Shown: one piece after another, positions 25,001 to 37,318 of the stretch
How the letters are laid out: each line of letters begins with the position of its first letter
Position numbering within the stretch: the first letter of the stretch is position 1
Position numbers and translations under genes: made by a program
The notes under the pieces: generated by a model
What the model was told of the DNA's origin: nothing
Databases searched by the model: none
The model's input: the letters and a program-made list of their open reading frames with translations, nothing else
Assembly (NCBI RefSeq): GCF_000149955.1
Contig: NC_030986.1
Coordinates: forward strand, 2,696,084 to 2,760,083
Source of the DNA: Fusarium oxysporum f. sp. lycopersici 4287
Taxonomy: Eukaryota; Ascomycota; Sordariomycetes; Hypocreales; Nectriaceae
Direction of reading: 5' to 3'
DNA: 64,000 nucleotides

Positions 25001-26413
25001 GGGGTGTTCCAGTTCCTTTCACTTTGCGCCGCCTTGCTGGGCGTGGTGGTTACGCCGGCCGGCCGTTGGGACGACCACGATCCGACCGTCCATTCGCCAG
25101 CGATACCCCCGGACAAGTTGTCAATCTTCGGCCTTTTCGTCCAAGTCTGTTCTCCGGGGTGCCTTTGTTTTCGGGGCCGAGACGGGTTCGGACACGGATA
25201 CGGAGTCGGGTAGCAGTTTAATGTCTCAGCCGGCGCACGAGGTTAAGGTTTGCTTATCATCTTGTCACGGTTTAAACCTTCAAAGTTAACGATCGATTTA
25301 CTGCCGTAACCAATGTTTCCATTTGAACCACAAATCCTTCTCAGACTATGGAGCTATGCGTCCGCGTAAGGTGGCACTAAAACTCATCTAGAACTACTTA
25401 TCCTCCTAATTATTATCCCTCATAAGCCAGGCACACCCGTTGAAGCCAACTTGTGTTCTTGGCCTGGTCCATGCTATTTGCGGCGCGGCTGTGTCCCCTG
25501 AACCTGGTCACTCAGCCAAGGGTGGGCTTGAGTGCCGCGACGATCATTTGCTTCGGACTCACATCCCCTTCCCAGTAGTCTGGGGCATCCCGCCCTCCCT
25601 GTACAGTTGGCTTGTTTCAAATCCGATGCCTCGTTCGATTCTTGCATACTACACTCCTCCATTTGCTCACTTCTGTCATCCATTCCAGCTTAGCCTGTAC
25701 CAGTATACCTAAGTACCGCGCTTTTTGGCAGCCCCATCCAGTTTTGGCAGTGAGTTGCTAAGCTGCCAAATGCCTGAAACGGCATACACCAATTATTGCT
25801 GACTGTAGGTTCGTTTTCTAAAGCTTTGATATAACGTGTTGTACCTATATATCTATGGCGACCAGGCTTCAACCATCTCCATCATGAATCTGTGTTTAAA
25901 AACAAAGCGTTGTTATAGGCCTGCTTCCAAATGAAGGAGAATAGATACAGTATAGAAGTAAAAAGATAGTACGACCCCATCCATACCAGCCTCTTATACG
26001 GGGGTATTGGTGAAAAGAAAGAATACCAAGAATGGCTAAAAGTAGACTCCAATCCCAATATGCTCCGGAGGCAATCCAATAACAGTATGTCCTTGCCTCT
26101 TCAGACACCCCAAGTTATTTCATGATGCGAACCATATCTGATCGCTAATGACATATAAACAACGCCAGCCGACCCTTTAGCTTTAACAATTCAGACTGCA
26201 GGACCCGATCTTTTCGAGTCCTTGTAACTGCCAAAAATACGCCGTCTTTAAAAGCAAAACACCAACAATTGTAATGTTGGTAGACCGTAAGCCACTAACG
26301 CCAGATCCGGTTCGGTTCGAGGCTGAGCCACGAACGTTGCAGCAAGAATCGTATCCGACCTGCATACTCGTGTTGCTGATTTTATACAATTGGTTCATCT
26401 AAACGTATTCGTC
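22033..26413. other. 4.4-kb intergenic region
   Basis: Upstream of APC2 and downstream of the C2H2 regulator. It includes the A24 run, a GC-rich island at about 24990-25215 that is open in several plus-strand frames, and a TACCTAAG motif near 25706. No gene model could be supported. Confidence 0.5.
23614..23637. repeat. A24 homopolymer
   Basis: Twenty-four consecutive A residues followed directly by a short C run and another short A run, in non-coding DNA. Likely length-polymorphic and a place where assembly is error-prone. Confidence 0.95.
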
Positions 26414-27992
26414 TCATGAGTTTCGTCGACCCTTACACTTGTCGTGAAGTAGGTGTCCGTTTCGTGCAGTAGTTCTCGTAAACTCGGCTCCGCAGTTAGG
26501 GCAGGAAGCCTTTGCGGCTTGGCCAGATTTTTCGCGCTGATGTCGCAACAAATTACTGAAAGTTGAGAATTGTCGCCCGTTGCACCCGTGTTCCCAGCAT
26601 CGCGGCTTTGGCCGACTTTGCACGACTCTGACATGTCCCGCTTCTTGTGTGTTTGCGCTTCCAGGGCCTAGGACAGTAGGTACCTGATACATAAAACCAG
26701 CGTCCTGACCAACAGGTACAGGCGGTGATCGAGTACTGCCACGAACAGTTAGCGTTGCTCGCGAAAGATATGCACGCTGGCAAAATACCTATACTGACTG
26801 GATCCTGCATAAACTGCTGCATAATCCACGGGCATATTATAGTTTGCTTGTCTGATGGTTAGAGATTAGCATGGTCCGGGCGCCACCCTATATATGCAGG
26901 GGTCTTACAAGCTTTGTGGGTATGAGGTAGGATAAACGGGTGCGGATTGCGGTTGGTGGTCTTCGAGGGACGGGCTGTAAGATTGAAGATACGTCGAACT
27001 GCTCATTGTAGTCGGAGTATCGCTCATGAGAGTCACTGGAGCAGGTGCAGTTGTATAAGCTGAGATGTTCATAGCAGTTGTGGTAGTGGCAAGCCCCAAA
27101 GCCGAAGGCGAAGAATCGACGTAAGAGTTGCTGTTGGCGCGGCGCATTCTGTTCACCAGCCTCGAGTCTCGACGTGCCCTATCTGACTGTCGTTTGACTT
27201 CTCGCTGGTCTGCCGAAAGAGACAGTCGTGGGGGGCTCGATGTCACGGATCTCGACTGTGGTGGGGGTGTGAGGCTACTTCCAGAAACATGTCCCATTGA
27301 AGGCAGTCCAGGACTTAGCAAGCCGCTTCCAGAGTTACTTGACTCAAGGGGGCCTGTAAAGATGTCAATTTAGACTGACATCGAGTAGGAGACATTGCAA
27401 CATACCTGGCCATGTGAAGGCTGATCGAGGTCCCATAGTAAAGGCTGGATCAAATTGAATAGCAACAGTGCTTGAATGGTAACATTAGTACTTCGTGTAG
27501 AGTTCAAGACAAGAAGAAATAATACCTCATGCTGGTCGATCGTCCCGCCTGACGAGAGTTTGGTGCCAATTGATGCCTGTCCTCTTGTGGAAAGGAAATC
27601 AATGATCTTGGTCCTTCCTGAGCTTGATCTGGTTGACTCCAGATTGAATCAATGCCTGCTGAAGCCAAGGTTGGAAACTGAGAATATGATTGAGAGGCAG
27701 GCGTGGAGAGGTAAGTAGACTCGGAGGTTGGCGTGTTCAAGTAGGGTGTGGATGAGTAATGGTTTGGCGAGGGAACTGGAGGCTGAGGGGATATTTCGAG
27801 CGTATGAGTTTGCGGCGAGGCACTTATGTTTGAGCCAAGTACGAACTCCCCACTAACAGAGACTTGACTACCAACAGTTGATCTGGTGGGAGGTGAGCTC
27901 GGGTTGTCACAGGTTCCATCTGTTGTGTTCGAGTCCATCTTGACTGAGGATGGAGGGGACAAGGGAAGGTATAGAGACTCGGATTGAGACAT
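26414..27992 (-). CDS. C2H2-type zinc finger protein (probable transcription factor)
   Basis: Five exons, 27992-27526, 27470-27406, 27353-26909, 26851-26789 and 26735-26414, give 453 residues. The four introns have donors GTATTA, GTATGT, GTAAGA and GTATTT, and all phases close. Residues 1-340 are Ser/Pro/Thr-rich, typical of activation or regulatory regions, with a basic patch ([20 protein letters not shown], in exon 3). Two fingers end the protein. Finger 1 has Cys393, Cys398 and His412 but no second His at the expected spacing. Finger 2 has Cys425, Cys428, His441 and Cys447 (C2HC). The [13 protein letters not shown] and [10 protein letters not shown] pattern is shared by a group of fungal regulators I cannot name further. 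A nuclear DNA-binding role is inferred. The 8.4 kb upstream gap suggests complex regulation. An in-frame ATG 54 nt downstream is an alternative start. Confidence 0.85.
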
Positions 27993-30900
27993 ACGGAAAG
28001 TCAAAGAGCTATGAAGCCGATGATAGAGTGGTCTTGTTGTTGCGAGGTGCGATTAATAAGTAAGGGGATGAGGCTTATAATAATGCCTTATGAAGCTGGT
28101 TAGAGATGAAGACTCGAAAAGCTTGGTTTTAAAGCGGTGATCTATCTATGGACCATCTGAGCCCCAAACACGGCCAGGGACAGGATGCCGACTTATATGA
28201 AGAGGGCAGTACACAATCCCGTTGGACATGCATGACGAAGTAAAGGAACACTGACAGGAAACCTTCCTCGAAGAAGGCTTGAGTGACATGGAACCATGAG
28301 TACAGGGCAGTACCCGACAAGGGTCTGAATTGCAGTGCTGTGTAGAATGCCCCATATAGCGTACGCTGAGCAATGAGAAAACATGCCGGTAACAAGGGTG
28401 AGTGATGATTGCGGGAGTGGCACCATTGGAAGGGAAACGGGGAAAAGAGCTTGGGTAATGAAGGGCTGGGGGGCGTGTTCAGAGAAAGAGATCCAGTAGC
28501 TATGGCCCAAGGGACCAGAAGTCATGGTGTTGGTATGTGGCGTAGCGGGGAAAGGACAAGCACCCATCGATTTGAAGTTGACCGGCAGCGTGTTTAGCAC
28601 CCATGTCGATTGCCTTACCAGGCCAGCGAGGTACCCATGCGACGGCTAGAGCTGACATGGGGTCATGAGTGCGCGCGCACCCACCTTGTAAGGCTCCATC
28701 AAATGGGGGGGGCTCTCCTCCCACGTCGAAATCAAGCGGGTCATGGTAGCAGACCCCATCGCTCTACCCATAGTACCCAAGATGGACCGGCACAATGAGA
28801 CGACAGCCGAAACGTTCTGAGATTGGACTGGGGCCGCAGCTGGCGGGTATTTGAAATACCAGACCAGTTTTGTCAAGCGATGAAAGGGTAAAGAGGCGCA
28901 ACATGATCCATATGCCAGTTATATGCTGTGCTTCAGGCTGATTCACGGTTGCCAATGATCGCTTGTGCTGCGTATGCGTCTCGCGGTTCAAAGGCCGAAA
29001 CCCTGCTGGCGTCGAGATTTGACGCCTGGCGCTAACGCGTCAATGCTGAACCTTGGACCTTGCTTGTGATGTTGGTTTGCATATTGGATATGGCACGCGA
29101 TGGAACACGCGCAAACTGGGTGCTATGCTTTGCAGGCGGCAGTTGGCTGGCAACTACGAATCGATGTCTTTCGAATGTTTCCTTGGAAGGAGAGCTATGC
29201 TCAGAGGCAACAGAGGCGACAGAGGCGACAGAGACGGGAAGAGTCCAAAGAAAGCCGTAGGATTCGAATCCTTGCACTCGCTTCTCTCTGGGCTCAACGA
29301 GTGAGCGGTCGATGCAAACGAGAAGGAGCCGTCTCCTTGGCTGTGCAGAAACCGCAACTTGGTACTCGTGCCCTTCTGAGGCCCAATCCAATGGCATAAT
29401 GTTCCAAGCGCGTCAATCCAATAGCACGAGTCAAAATGAGCGGGATACATAGCGTGTTTTCCGTGCCGCCAAGAGCACGAGCGCAGATGCTAGGCGAGCT
29501 CATCGTTAGGGGCCACGCAGTCTCGTCAATCCTCGACCTAAACGGTACAGTCTAATTAGGCCCATCACTCTGGTCGTGGAGATAGGACGGTCTTAACGCA
29601 TCTCGACAAAGGTTCAACGATTTGATTTTTGCCAAGAGGGGTTCGTCGCGTAAATGCTAGCCGTCCAGGACAAGCACCCTGGAACAGGCAGCCAGTCCAA
29701 TAGGCTTGTACACAGTAGACAGCGGGTCGACAGCAATCGAATCCAGGGCCAAGGTCGCGGGCTCATCGTTGAAAGGGCGGTCCACGGCGATCCATGGATC
29801 AGAAAAGACAGGACAATGGGTATAGGGATGGACAGAGGGGGAGGGTGTTAGGAAGCATCCCCATCCAATGCTACTGTACTATTCCCATCTACTGGGGGGT
29901 TCAAAGGCGCGCGGCGCCCGCTTGACATGCCGCTGAATTGAGTGAGTGCCGGGCCGTGGAATAAGTCGGAATGGCTCCCTACTGCCGCAGACAGGTCGAT
30001 TACAAAAGCACAACCGTTTCTCCCAGACCCAGGAAGTGGGTGCGAGCGAATGGTGACTAGTAGACGCCTTCCGCTTTTGGCGCGTGGTTGGTCTGAACAA
30101 GCGAAGCGGGAGGAGTTGGTTAGGTAGGGGTAAGTTAGGTAGGCGCCATTGACAGGCGCAACAAACTACGCTAGAAGGATGAATAATGCTTGCGACCATC
30201 CATTCTATTCCCCCGCTACCGCGCAAGTCGCTATCAACCCATTTCCCTCCCAGTTATGTTCCCTGTCAATTCGCTTCCGCGAGCGGCCGACTCTTGGCTT
30301 TTAACGTTAATAATACCAGGTCAAGTTAGGTTGGTAAGGGCAGCTAGCCTAGCCCGGCAGTTTCCCACTTCACGGACTTTTTCTGACTGTCAGACCGCTG
30401 GGGGCACTCTCTTCCACACTCTCAGTGCATGCTCTATTTATCATCGTTGACTTCGCATCTCCCCCTCTCCCTATTGACAAGGTATCATCTATCATCGAAG
30501 ATGCAACACAACATCCTGGATCATCAACGTGGCATGGGTGACTGACTATCATTGTCACGCACAGCCCCGTGATCGCTCCATTCCCTTATCCTCAGACCCC
30601 CAGGTTCGATTGCTCACTCATCCGCCCCCATTGGTACCTTACCCTCCATTTCTCACATTCCAGACAGGCAGCAGGAATAGCCATGCACGAAAGCAACCAC
30701 AAAGCTCTCATAGGTCGCTAAGCGCGAAATCTGCTACGTATCGAGTCTATTTCCGTTTTAGGTAATCACCGGGAAACTGTATTACCCCCCCCCCCCCCCC
30801 ATCCCCTCGCGTCACTTGGTCGCTTGGTCAGAATAAGTTGTGCGTCATCATTCTCACAGTCCACCTGCACCATCACCGAGACCTTCATTAACCCTTTCAG

Positions 30901-33900
30901 CCAGTTACGCCTCAGACGAATTATAGAACAATGAACCCGAGTAGGTGTTTGGCGAGAATGACAGATCCAAAAAATCGGACTCTGGCTTGCATCGGTCCGA
31001 TGCATCATGACAGCCTTGACCGATTGCAACACTGAACTCCACTTTATGGTGGCTTGGCCATGCTTGCAGCAGCTCGTAAAGACCCCAGGGCAAAACGGCT
31101 GCAGCGCTGACGGCGTCTAATAGAGCCAATCGATATGACTCTCCTATTCCACAGGCGCGCAATGAGCCAATGTCTAAGAGAGCGGGGATCGTCTAAGCCA
31201 AATGGCGCAGTGCGACAAAAGGACATTGACGTGGATCAGCAGCCTTAGCGTTTGGCCCCCGACTCCTAGGAAGCCAATCGGAAGAATTGGCAGGGTCATA
31301 GCTTAACCAAAAACAACACTAGATGTTTTCGCGATCCCAGTGCACAAACTTCAAGGTCTATGCTGGCAATCTTCATCACGCTGTGCTTGGCTTGCGGGCC
31401 AGCCCCTACGACTACAGAAACGCTGGAACACAACTCTCTGGCTCAAGCCTTATTACCGATGAATGGACCCAGAGCTTGAGCAGCCTAGCCCTTTTCTGTT
31501 GAGCTTATAAGAGTCATCCCGCAAGTACCACAGACACTTAAAATTTCATGATCTTATGTCCATTTGAAACATAGCACAGCCTCTTGTTATCACCCTATGT
31601 ATGAAACAAAGCAGAGAATAACTCCACACCCAGATCCTTAGATGGTGCCTTACACCTTGACAAAGGAATCTTACTTCACTGGTATAGTCCATACTTAGCG
31701 TTGTGAGCCGTTGTGTTGTTCGATAAGCTAGGTACGTGAGATTCTGATATGAACCACCCTCAGCACTCGGACGGTTTGAGGATACAAGATCAGTCAAAGA
31801 CCAGAGTAACGTCGGGCTGGTACTGTAATTCAATGTCAGGCATTCTTGGCAATGTCGCTTCAAGGCTGCTTCTAGTCGATTTCGATTTTTGAGAATTTTC
31901 GGTTGATTAGTTGACTCATTTGTTCTTTCGTGACATTTCCTCGAGTATTACTTTCGAAGGCTGCTTTTCTTGAATCGTCTACATCTTCCAGGTGCTTGAG
32001 CTGCTTTCAATTCGGAAGCACTGAATACAAGATATTATTTAACTCACTAGAACAGCGCTTGAAATATAACTTCACCGTTTCGATCAATACTCGGAATGGC
32101 ATGTTGGTCTGCAAACGGGTATCAGAATATGCCAGGCGCTTGCTGCATACTACCTAGACTGGACAGCACTAGCCATTTCAAGAGAGCTCAGCCCGTTGAT
32201 ATGCAAGTATGCGGCACTACTTTTAATCTATTACAGCAGAGTAATTGCAGCAAATCAAGTGGGAAATGGCATTGTGGTTCTGAACTTGAAGCCATTTGAT
32301 CATCGGCATGAAGAAACAGTGTTCTCAAGGCAAGAACTGGGTCTCAGCTTTTGTGAAGCTATCTGGTAGTCACTCAAGCTAATTTACGCGCGCGGTATCT
32401 CCACCCTTCAGTTGAACACACTAAGTCCATTTGCAGGAAAGCTGAAAAAGCCAAGCCAACTCAAAGAGCCATCAAACATCAAAACACGCACGATTCATGG
32501 GCGCCACGCATGTTTCAGACACGCCACGGTTCCGTCCTCTTAAGAAGATCCCCAGAAATGACCCTAGGGATCAACGAAACGGCCATGATCCCTCCCTCTA
32601 GAGCACTGGAGATCACGCCGCGAAATGCTCCGGTCAACCCAGATTGCCTCCTAGTGATGAACCACCTCCAGCTCAAGGGGCTCAGCTTCGATCGGCCTAG
32701 ACTACTGCAATCCTCAGATTGGTTTATGTCGCTGCCTGGAGAGACGATCGATGCCATTTCGGTATTAAGGGCTTGTGCATGTTTGAGGGGTGTATTGGTC
32801 AAGCAGACACCAATTAAGCAGTGGGCAAGGCAGACTGGCAAGACTGGTCACTCATCGTCTAACTAAGCTGCGAGAAAGCCTGCAAGAATATGGTTATGGC
32901 ATAGCGCCACTGCCGTCGTCATACCCTGATCCAGTATTCGGTACCATCTCGAGCAAGTTTCAGCAGTCCATCCTCTAATACTAAGCAATAACGGAACCAT
33001 TAGGATTGGCATAACAACACAGGCACATTCGCCTGGCCTGGCTCGGTGGGTTCTGTGCATCAAGCCTTGGCGAGCTTGCCTTGCTACAGTCGTCTCGGTA
33101 ATAAAGGCTCAAGTCTCAAGCCGTGTGTTGAAGATCGACAAGCTCCATTAGTTAACATGACGTCCAGAACCTCTACCCGATCACTGGACGACAAGGGTCC
33201 CAGCCTGGTTCCATAGCCGATACAGTATCCATGTTATAGTGTACATGAAGATACAACCCTCAGCAGCTGGTCGCTACATTTCCGACTCTCCTGGGAAGAC
33301 TAGTGCCAGCGTATTTGTTTAAAAGAGAAACCTTCCGAGTAAGTAGCGTTCTCTGATTGGAAGCTATCATGAAATGTTCGTCACCGCCCGAGCACCGACT
33401 GCTAGCACAATCACCGTCACCGAGCGTGATGCAGATACAAAGATTTCATGTTTTACGATCGTAACCCAATGGGCTTTACCGCATTCTTCGGTCCCGAACT
33501 GTGCGATCTTTTAATCCCTGAATGTTGTGTTGCAGACCCATTATGACATGTAAAATATGGTGCTCAAGAGAACGATGGGGTCCGTCTACCTCTCATGATC
33601 TGAGACATGAGGCAGTGTTGTTTAGTGAAACATTTTATGTATGAAACTTTTCCTGCACTTCCATGTAATTTGATTGATAGGAAGTTTAGCATTGAAAGGA
33701 TCTTCTAACTTCAAGATACTATGCGCCTTGCAGACCAAAGTCTATGAGATCCTCAAGGTATGCGAAGCTACGAAGTTGCAATACCCATAGCGACACAACA
33801 TGTGTATCTCTTGACTTCCTTCGGGACTCGCCTCAATAGGTCTGCAGCAGGGTAGTTCCCATTTGTACTATGATCTTGTTCAAATCTCTCTATATAGGCG

Positions 33901-36385
33901 TATATCCGTGTTCCACTATCAGTCAATACCCGCGGGAGCGTTCAGTGCCTCATGTACCCTGGACAACTAGCCTCCTTTTCACGGCCCAGATATCCGTGTA
34001 GCGTCAACTTACCGCCTTCGGCACAGGTGAAAACAACCCTCTTAACCGGTCCTTCGATTTCTTGGGATGACGGAGCTTGTTGAGCAAGTTGTTGTGCAGT
34101 TCCGTATGTGCATCAGAGCTTCTGCTGTTGAGAATCCTGAACGATATCGAACAATTCTATTGCTTGCAAGGGCAGCCATGCAAACAAGCTGGATGGAGGC
34201 CATATCTCATGGAACTCTGGTGGTCAGGTCATAGTCAAACAAACTGGTTGAAGTCTAATCAAGGAAGACAAGAAGGTGAATCTGAAGAGTGGTAAATCAG
34301 ATTGAACATGTGAAAAATGCCCAAGCTAGCCTACGTTCGGAGTTCGAAGGTCCAAGGACAAATGGCACCAGAAATATATTCCTTTCTTTGTAGGATTCCT
34401 TCACAGGGCTTCGCAGAGGAATATCAAGGTTTACTCTACGCCATGTTTTTCTTTTCCCCCGAGTCTTGCGAGATGATATGCATGGACGGCGTCAAGGGTC
34501 ATATGATCAACTGTGGCAGGCATCATACTAATGGCGGGATGAGGAGGAGGGAGTCTACATAGGTTCATCTGTTCACTAGCTGTTGGGGATGCGGTACCTG
34601 AGCCCATCACTGCCGTACGAACCAAGGGGTGGGCCGAAAAGAACAACGAACCGAATCCTTCGGGTGAGATTTCTTCTAGCGGCCGCAACCTTCTTTCCAA
34701 GAGGCGCAAATACAGGGTCTTGATTCCCAACGGTCTCTCTTTTGTGACCGACAATGCATGAGTTGAGTGAAGTTGGAGATGATAGATGAAAGCTATGTAG
34801 TATCCGGAATAGGGTGAATACTGACCCGAGGATGCAGCTGAAGACCCTGGGCATGTGTCAACTCGTCTGGTGGAATCCTGGATGCTGATGAGACTACTAG
34901 CCAGGGGCACAGTTATATCACGGGGGTGGCTGTGGACTGTCCTGAGTCGCCTGTCCTCATGCCTCATGGCGCCCCCGGAGGTCTTTGCCTTTCGAGGCTG
35001 TGCATGGGATCAGGGTTAGAAGGAAGATAGGATGGAGAAAGTTGTCCATGCTCATATCGATCAAGTGGAGTAATCGGTTTTATTTTCTTTCCGCTTACAT
35101 TAAAGTTTCTTGCTAGAATCGGTCATATGCGCCTCGGTCAGACTGTGTCATGATTGGCTACATCTCTTTACCTTGGCGTTGGTGATCTCTTCTAATCTCA
35201 CTTCAAGCGGCAACGTCGGGCACTGCGGCTTCTCAGTGCGGCAAACTGTTGCATAGCTCTTACTTTGACATATAAACATCGCCGTTCATATAGGTTCTCC
35301 TTGAGAACGGGATGTGTTTGTGAAAACTACGTTTAGTTGTGTTATGTGAGTTGGCATGTTCTTGGCACTGACATAGAATAAATCCTGGCGAAACATATAA
35401 GTCGAAGGGATTGGATCATATTCTGTTCCAAACTTGTTTCGATTTGATTATCCTTACACTTCAAGCTTAAGGGTCGGGTGCTAACATAACTATCGGAGTT
35501 GGCAATTATGGTTCTATCAAACGGCGTGGTATAGGGTAGTCTACATTATTGTTTGTCATTGGAGCCTTGCATCGGTTATGTTAAGGAGGATAATGGAAAG
35601 TAATGAACTTTTATGGTATTCCTAGGAGCTATCGCGTTTTCCCACCCTATCGTAATAATGGCATTGTTTATGTGTTGTTTATGGTAGCGGAGCTTCGCCT
35701 CATACCGTAAAATCGTTAATGGTTTAAGAGACTAATGATATGAAGAAACAAACTACGAGGGATGCGGTTCTACACCCTAGGACCCATAAACCAAGAGAAC
35801 ATTCAAGGGAAAAAAGCCATTGAACTCAACTTACAACTAGAATAAGAATAAGCAACACAGACATGTTTGTATTGTTATTCTCATCACGGGATCATGCTGA
35901 AAACAGTCTCAAAGGCGATGGCCCTTATGTAATCCAATAGAAGCCCGGCACGCGATCTGGGTCATTCACGGTCTAGGAACCAACCACCTGTCGTCATTGC
36001 AGGTACACTCTCTAGTAAGACACATCAGCCCGATATTCAACGAACAATCACAGTACTGCTTCAATACGGGCTATCCTCTTCTATTCACGGATAGATTCGC
36101 TTAACTGGGCCACAAAGAACACTCGTACAAAGCCGGTTGGTACGAGTTGCGCTATTAGCGAAATAGAGTGGTCGCCAGGCAGCGACCGCCTCTATCCTCG
36201 AGAAGAAGAAAACCTGCAACAACGAACTAAAAATTACACCAGAAAGGTCTTTGTCTTCCCTCGTCATATACCGGACAGAGTCGCAACATCAACGCGATCA
36301 AGATACCAGCATCCTCCCTCTCATAGCCCATTACCTTGAGCAACAAAACCCCCGCCAATAACGACCCCGCGATAGAGCATCAACC
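27993..36385. other. 8.4-kb gene-poor region
   Basis: Lies between the divergent starts of the C2H2 regulator and the Pkr1-like gene. The longest frame (34431-34967, minus, 178 codons) has no recognisable features. The region includes a perfect 12-bp GTGCGCGCGCAC palindrome at 28669-28680, a 9-bp AGAGGCGAC triplet near 29206-29235, doubled TTAGGTAG near 30120 and a C16 run. It may hold long regulatory sequences or non-coding transcripts. I cannot support a gene. Confidence 0.5.
30785..30800. repeat. C16 homopolymer
   Basis: Sixteen consecutive C residues in the long gene-poor region. Likely to vary in length between isolates and reads. Confidence 0.9.
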
Positions 36386-36889
36386 ATGTCATCCTTCATC
36401 GTCAAGCTTTGGGAGGACATTTTTACCCCAGGCCCGACGCCCACCATCCTCAAGGCCGCGAATGCCTCCTTTGCCGCTCTCCAGACCGTCTTATTCTGTC
36501 TCCTGCTCGCTACATACAATATCCACTGCGTCATTCTTTCCATCCTCTGTGGTGGTTTGTGGTGGAGCGTCAACTGGTTTGCCGCCGAGCTTGCCATCGC
36601 CCAGCGAGAGCAGCGTGAAAAGGAGGAGAAAGAGAAGCAACAACAGAAAGAAGCGTCGGGCAACGATGATGAAGACAGTGAGACGGAGGTCGAGACGACT
36701 GTCCCGAGCAAGCCGCCTCCCGTCGTCGCTACAACCTCTGACGTTGCTGTAGCTGCTGCTGGAGTCGAGCCTCTTCAGACAAAGGGGGAAGTGAAGCAAC
36801 GTTCTGGGGCTGCGGGTACACAGTCAAGTGTCAGTACGGAGGACGAGTGGGAGAAGGTATCTGAAGCTGAGAATGAGAAAGACAAATAG
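36386..36889 (+). CDS. PKR1: Pkr1-like V-ATPase assembly factor
   Basis: A single exon of 167 residues. The N-terminal 70 residues match the Pkr1 pattern: LWEDIFTPGPTPTILKAANA, then two adjacent hydrophobic spans (about 30-65) ending GGLWWSVNWFAAEL. Pkr1 is a small ER membrane protein needed, with other ER factors, to assemble the Vo sector of the vacuolar proton ATPase. The C-terminal half is charged and disordered: a Q/R/E/K helix-like run after the membrane part, then acidic and Ser/Thr-rich sequence, ending in an acidic tail (DEWEKVSEAENEKDK). The yeast protein is somewhat shorter, so the tail is a lineage addition. Convergent with the sucrose-transporter-like gene, 429 bp away. Confidence 0.88.
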   Translation: MSSFIVKLWEDIFTPGPTPTILKAANASFAALQTVLFCLLLATYNIHCVILSILCGGLWWSVNWFAAELAIAQREQREKEEKEKQQQKEASGNDDEDSETEVETTVPSKPPPVVATTSDVAVAAAGVEPLQTKGEVKQRSGAAGTQSSVSTEDEWEKVSEAENEKDK

Positions 36890-37318
36890 AATCACTGTAT
36901 ACACGGGTCAAGGGACACGAATTCAGACCATGAGGTAGGATGGTATGGATGCGTTAGTGATTGCAGAGAAAGAGACGACTCTGGAGGAGGATACCCCTTG
37001 CGACATCTGTGATTTCTGGCGTGTATGTGCTTAGCGTAGTCACATCTTTCTATCTTAGATATCAACTAGAGCCGAACTATGGTGATGAACTCCACGTCAC
37101 GTATGTCATGATCGTTGGCACGCTCTGCACTCAAACCATACTCCAAATACAGCTACGACTCACCACATGAGTCTCAAGCCTACGCTGGCAATAACCTCTG
37201 CGCCAATATATCGAAACAATATCCAATCCCAAGTCAGATGAGTCATAAACGAAGAATTGCAACACCATAAGTAGCAAGAACACAAGTAGTACACGATAAC
37301 TCCGTAGAATTGTCCATC
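36890..37318. other. Convergent intergenic spacer
   Basis: About 430 bp between the stop codons of the Pkr1-like gene and the transporter gene. It should carry both 3' UTRs. No other element is visible. Confidence 0.6.

Noticed and set aside
28669..28680. GTGCGCGCGCAC perfect palindrome as a binding site or recombination site
   Set aside because: Real palindrome, but a single copy with no flanking structure; simple alternating purine-pyrimidine sequence explains it.
29250..29285. tRNA T-loop-like ATTCGAATC
   Set aside because: It is a short palindrome with no pairing T-stem, no acceptor stem and no D-arm at the right distance on either strand.
32510..32866. Overlapping frames of 118 and 108 codons on opposite strands
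   Set aside because: Neither reads like a protein family or has neighbouring exons; likely chance.
34431..34967. Minus-strand 178-codon frame in the gene-poor region
   Set aside because: No recognisable motif or conserved-looking sequence, and no supportable neighbouring exons. Length is within chance for 8 kb searched in six frames.
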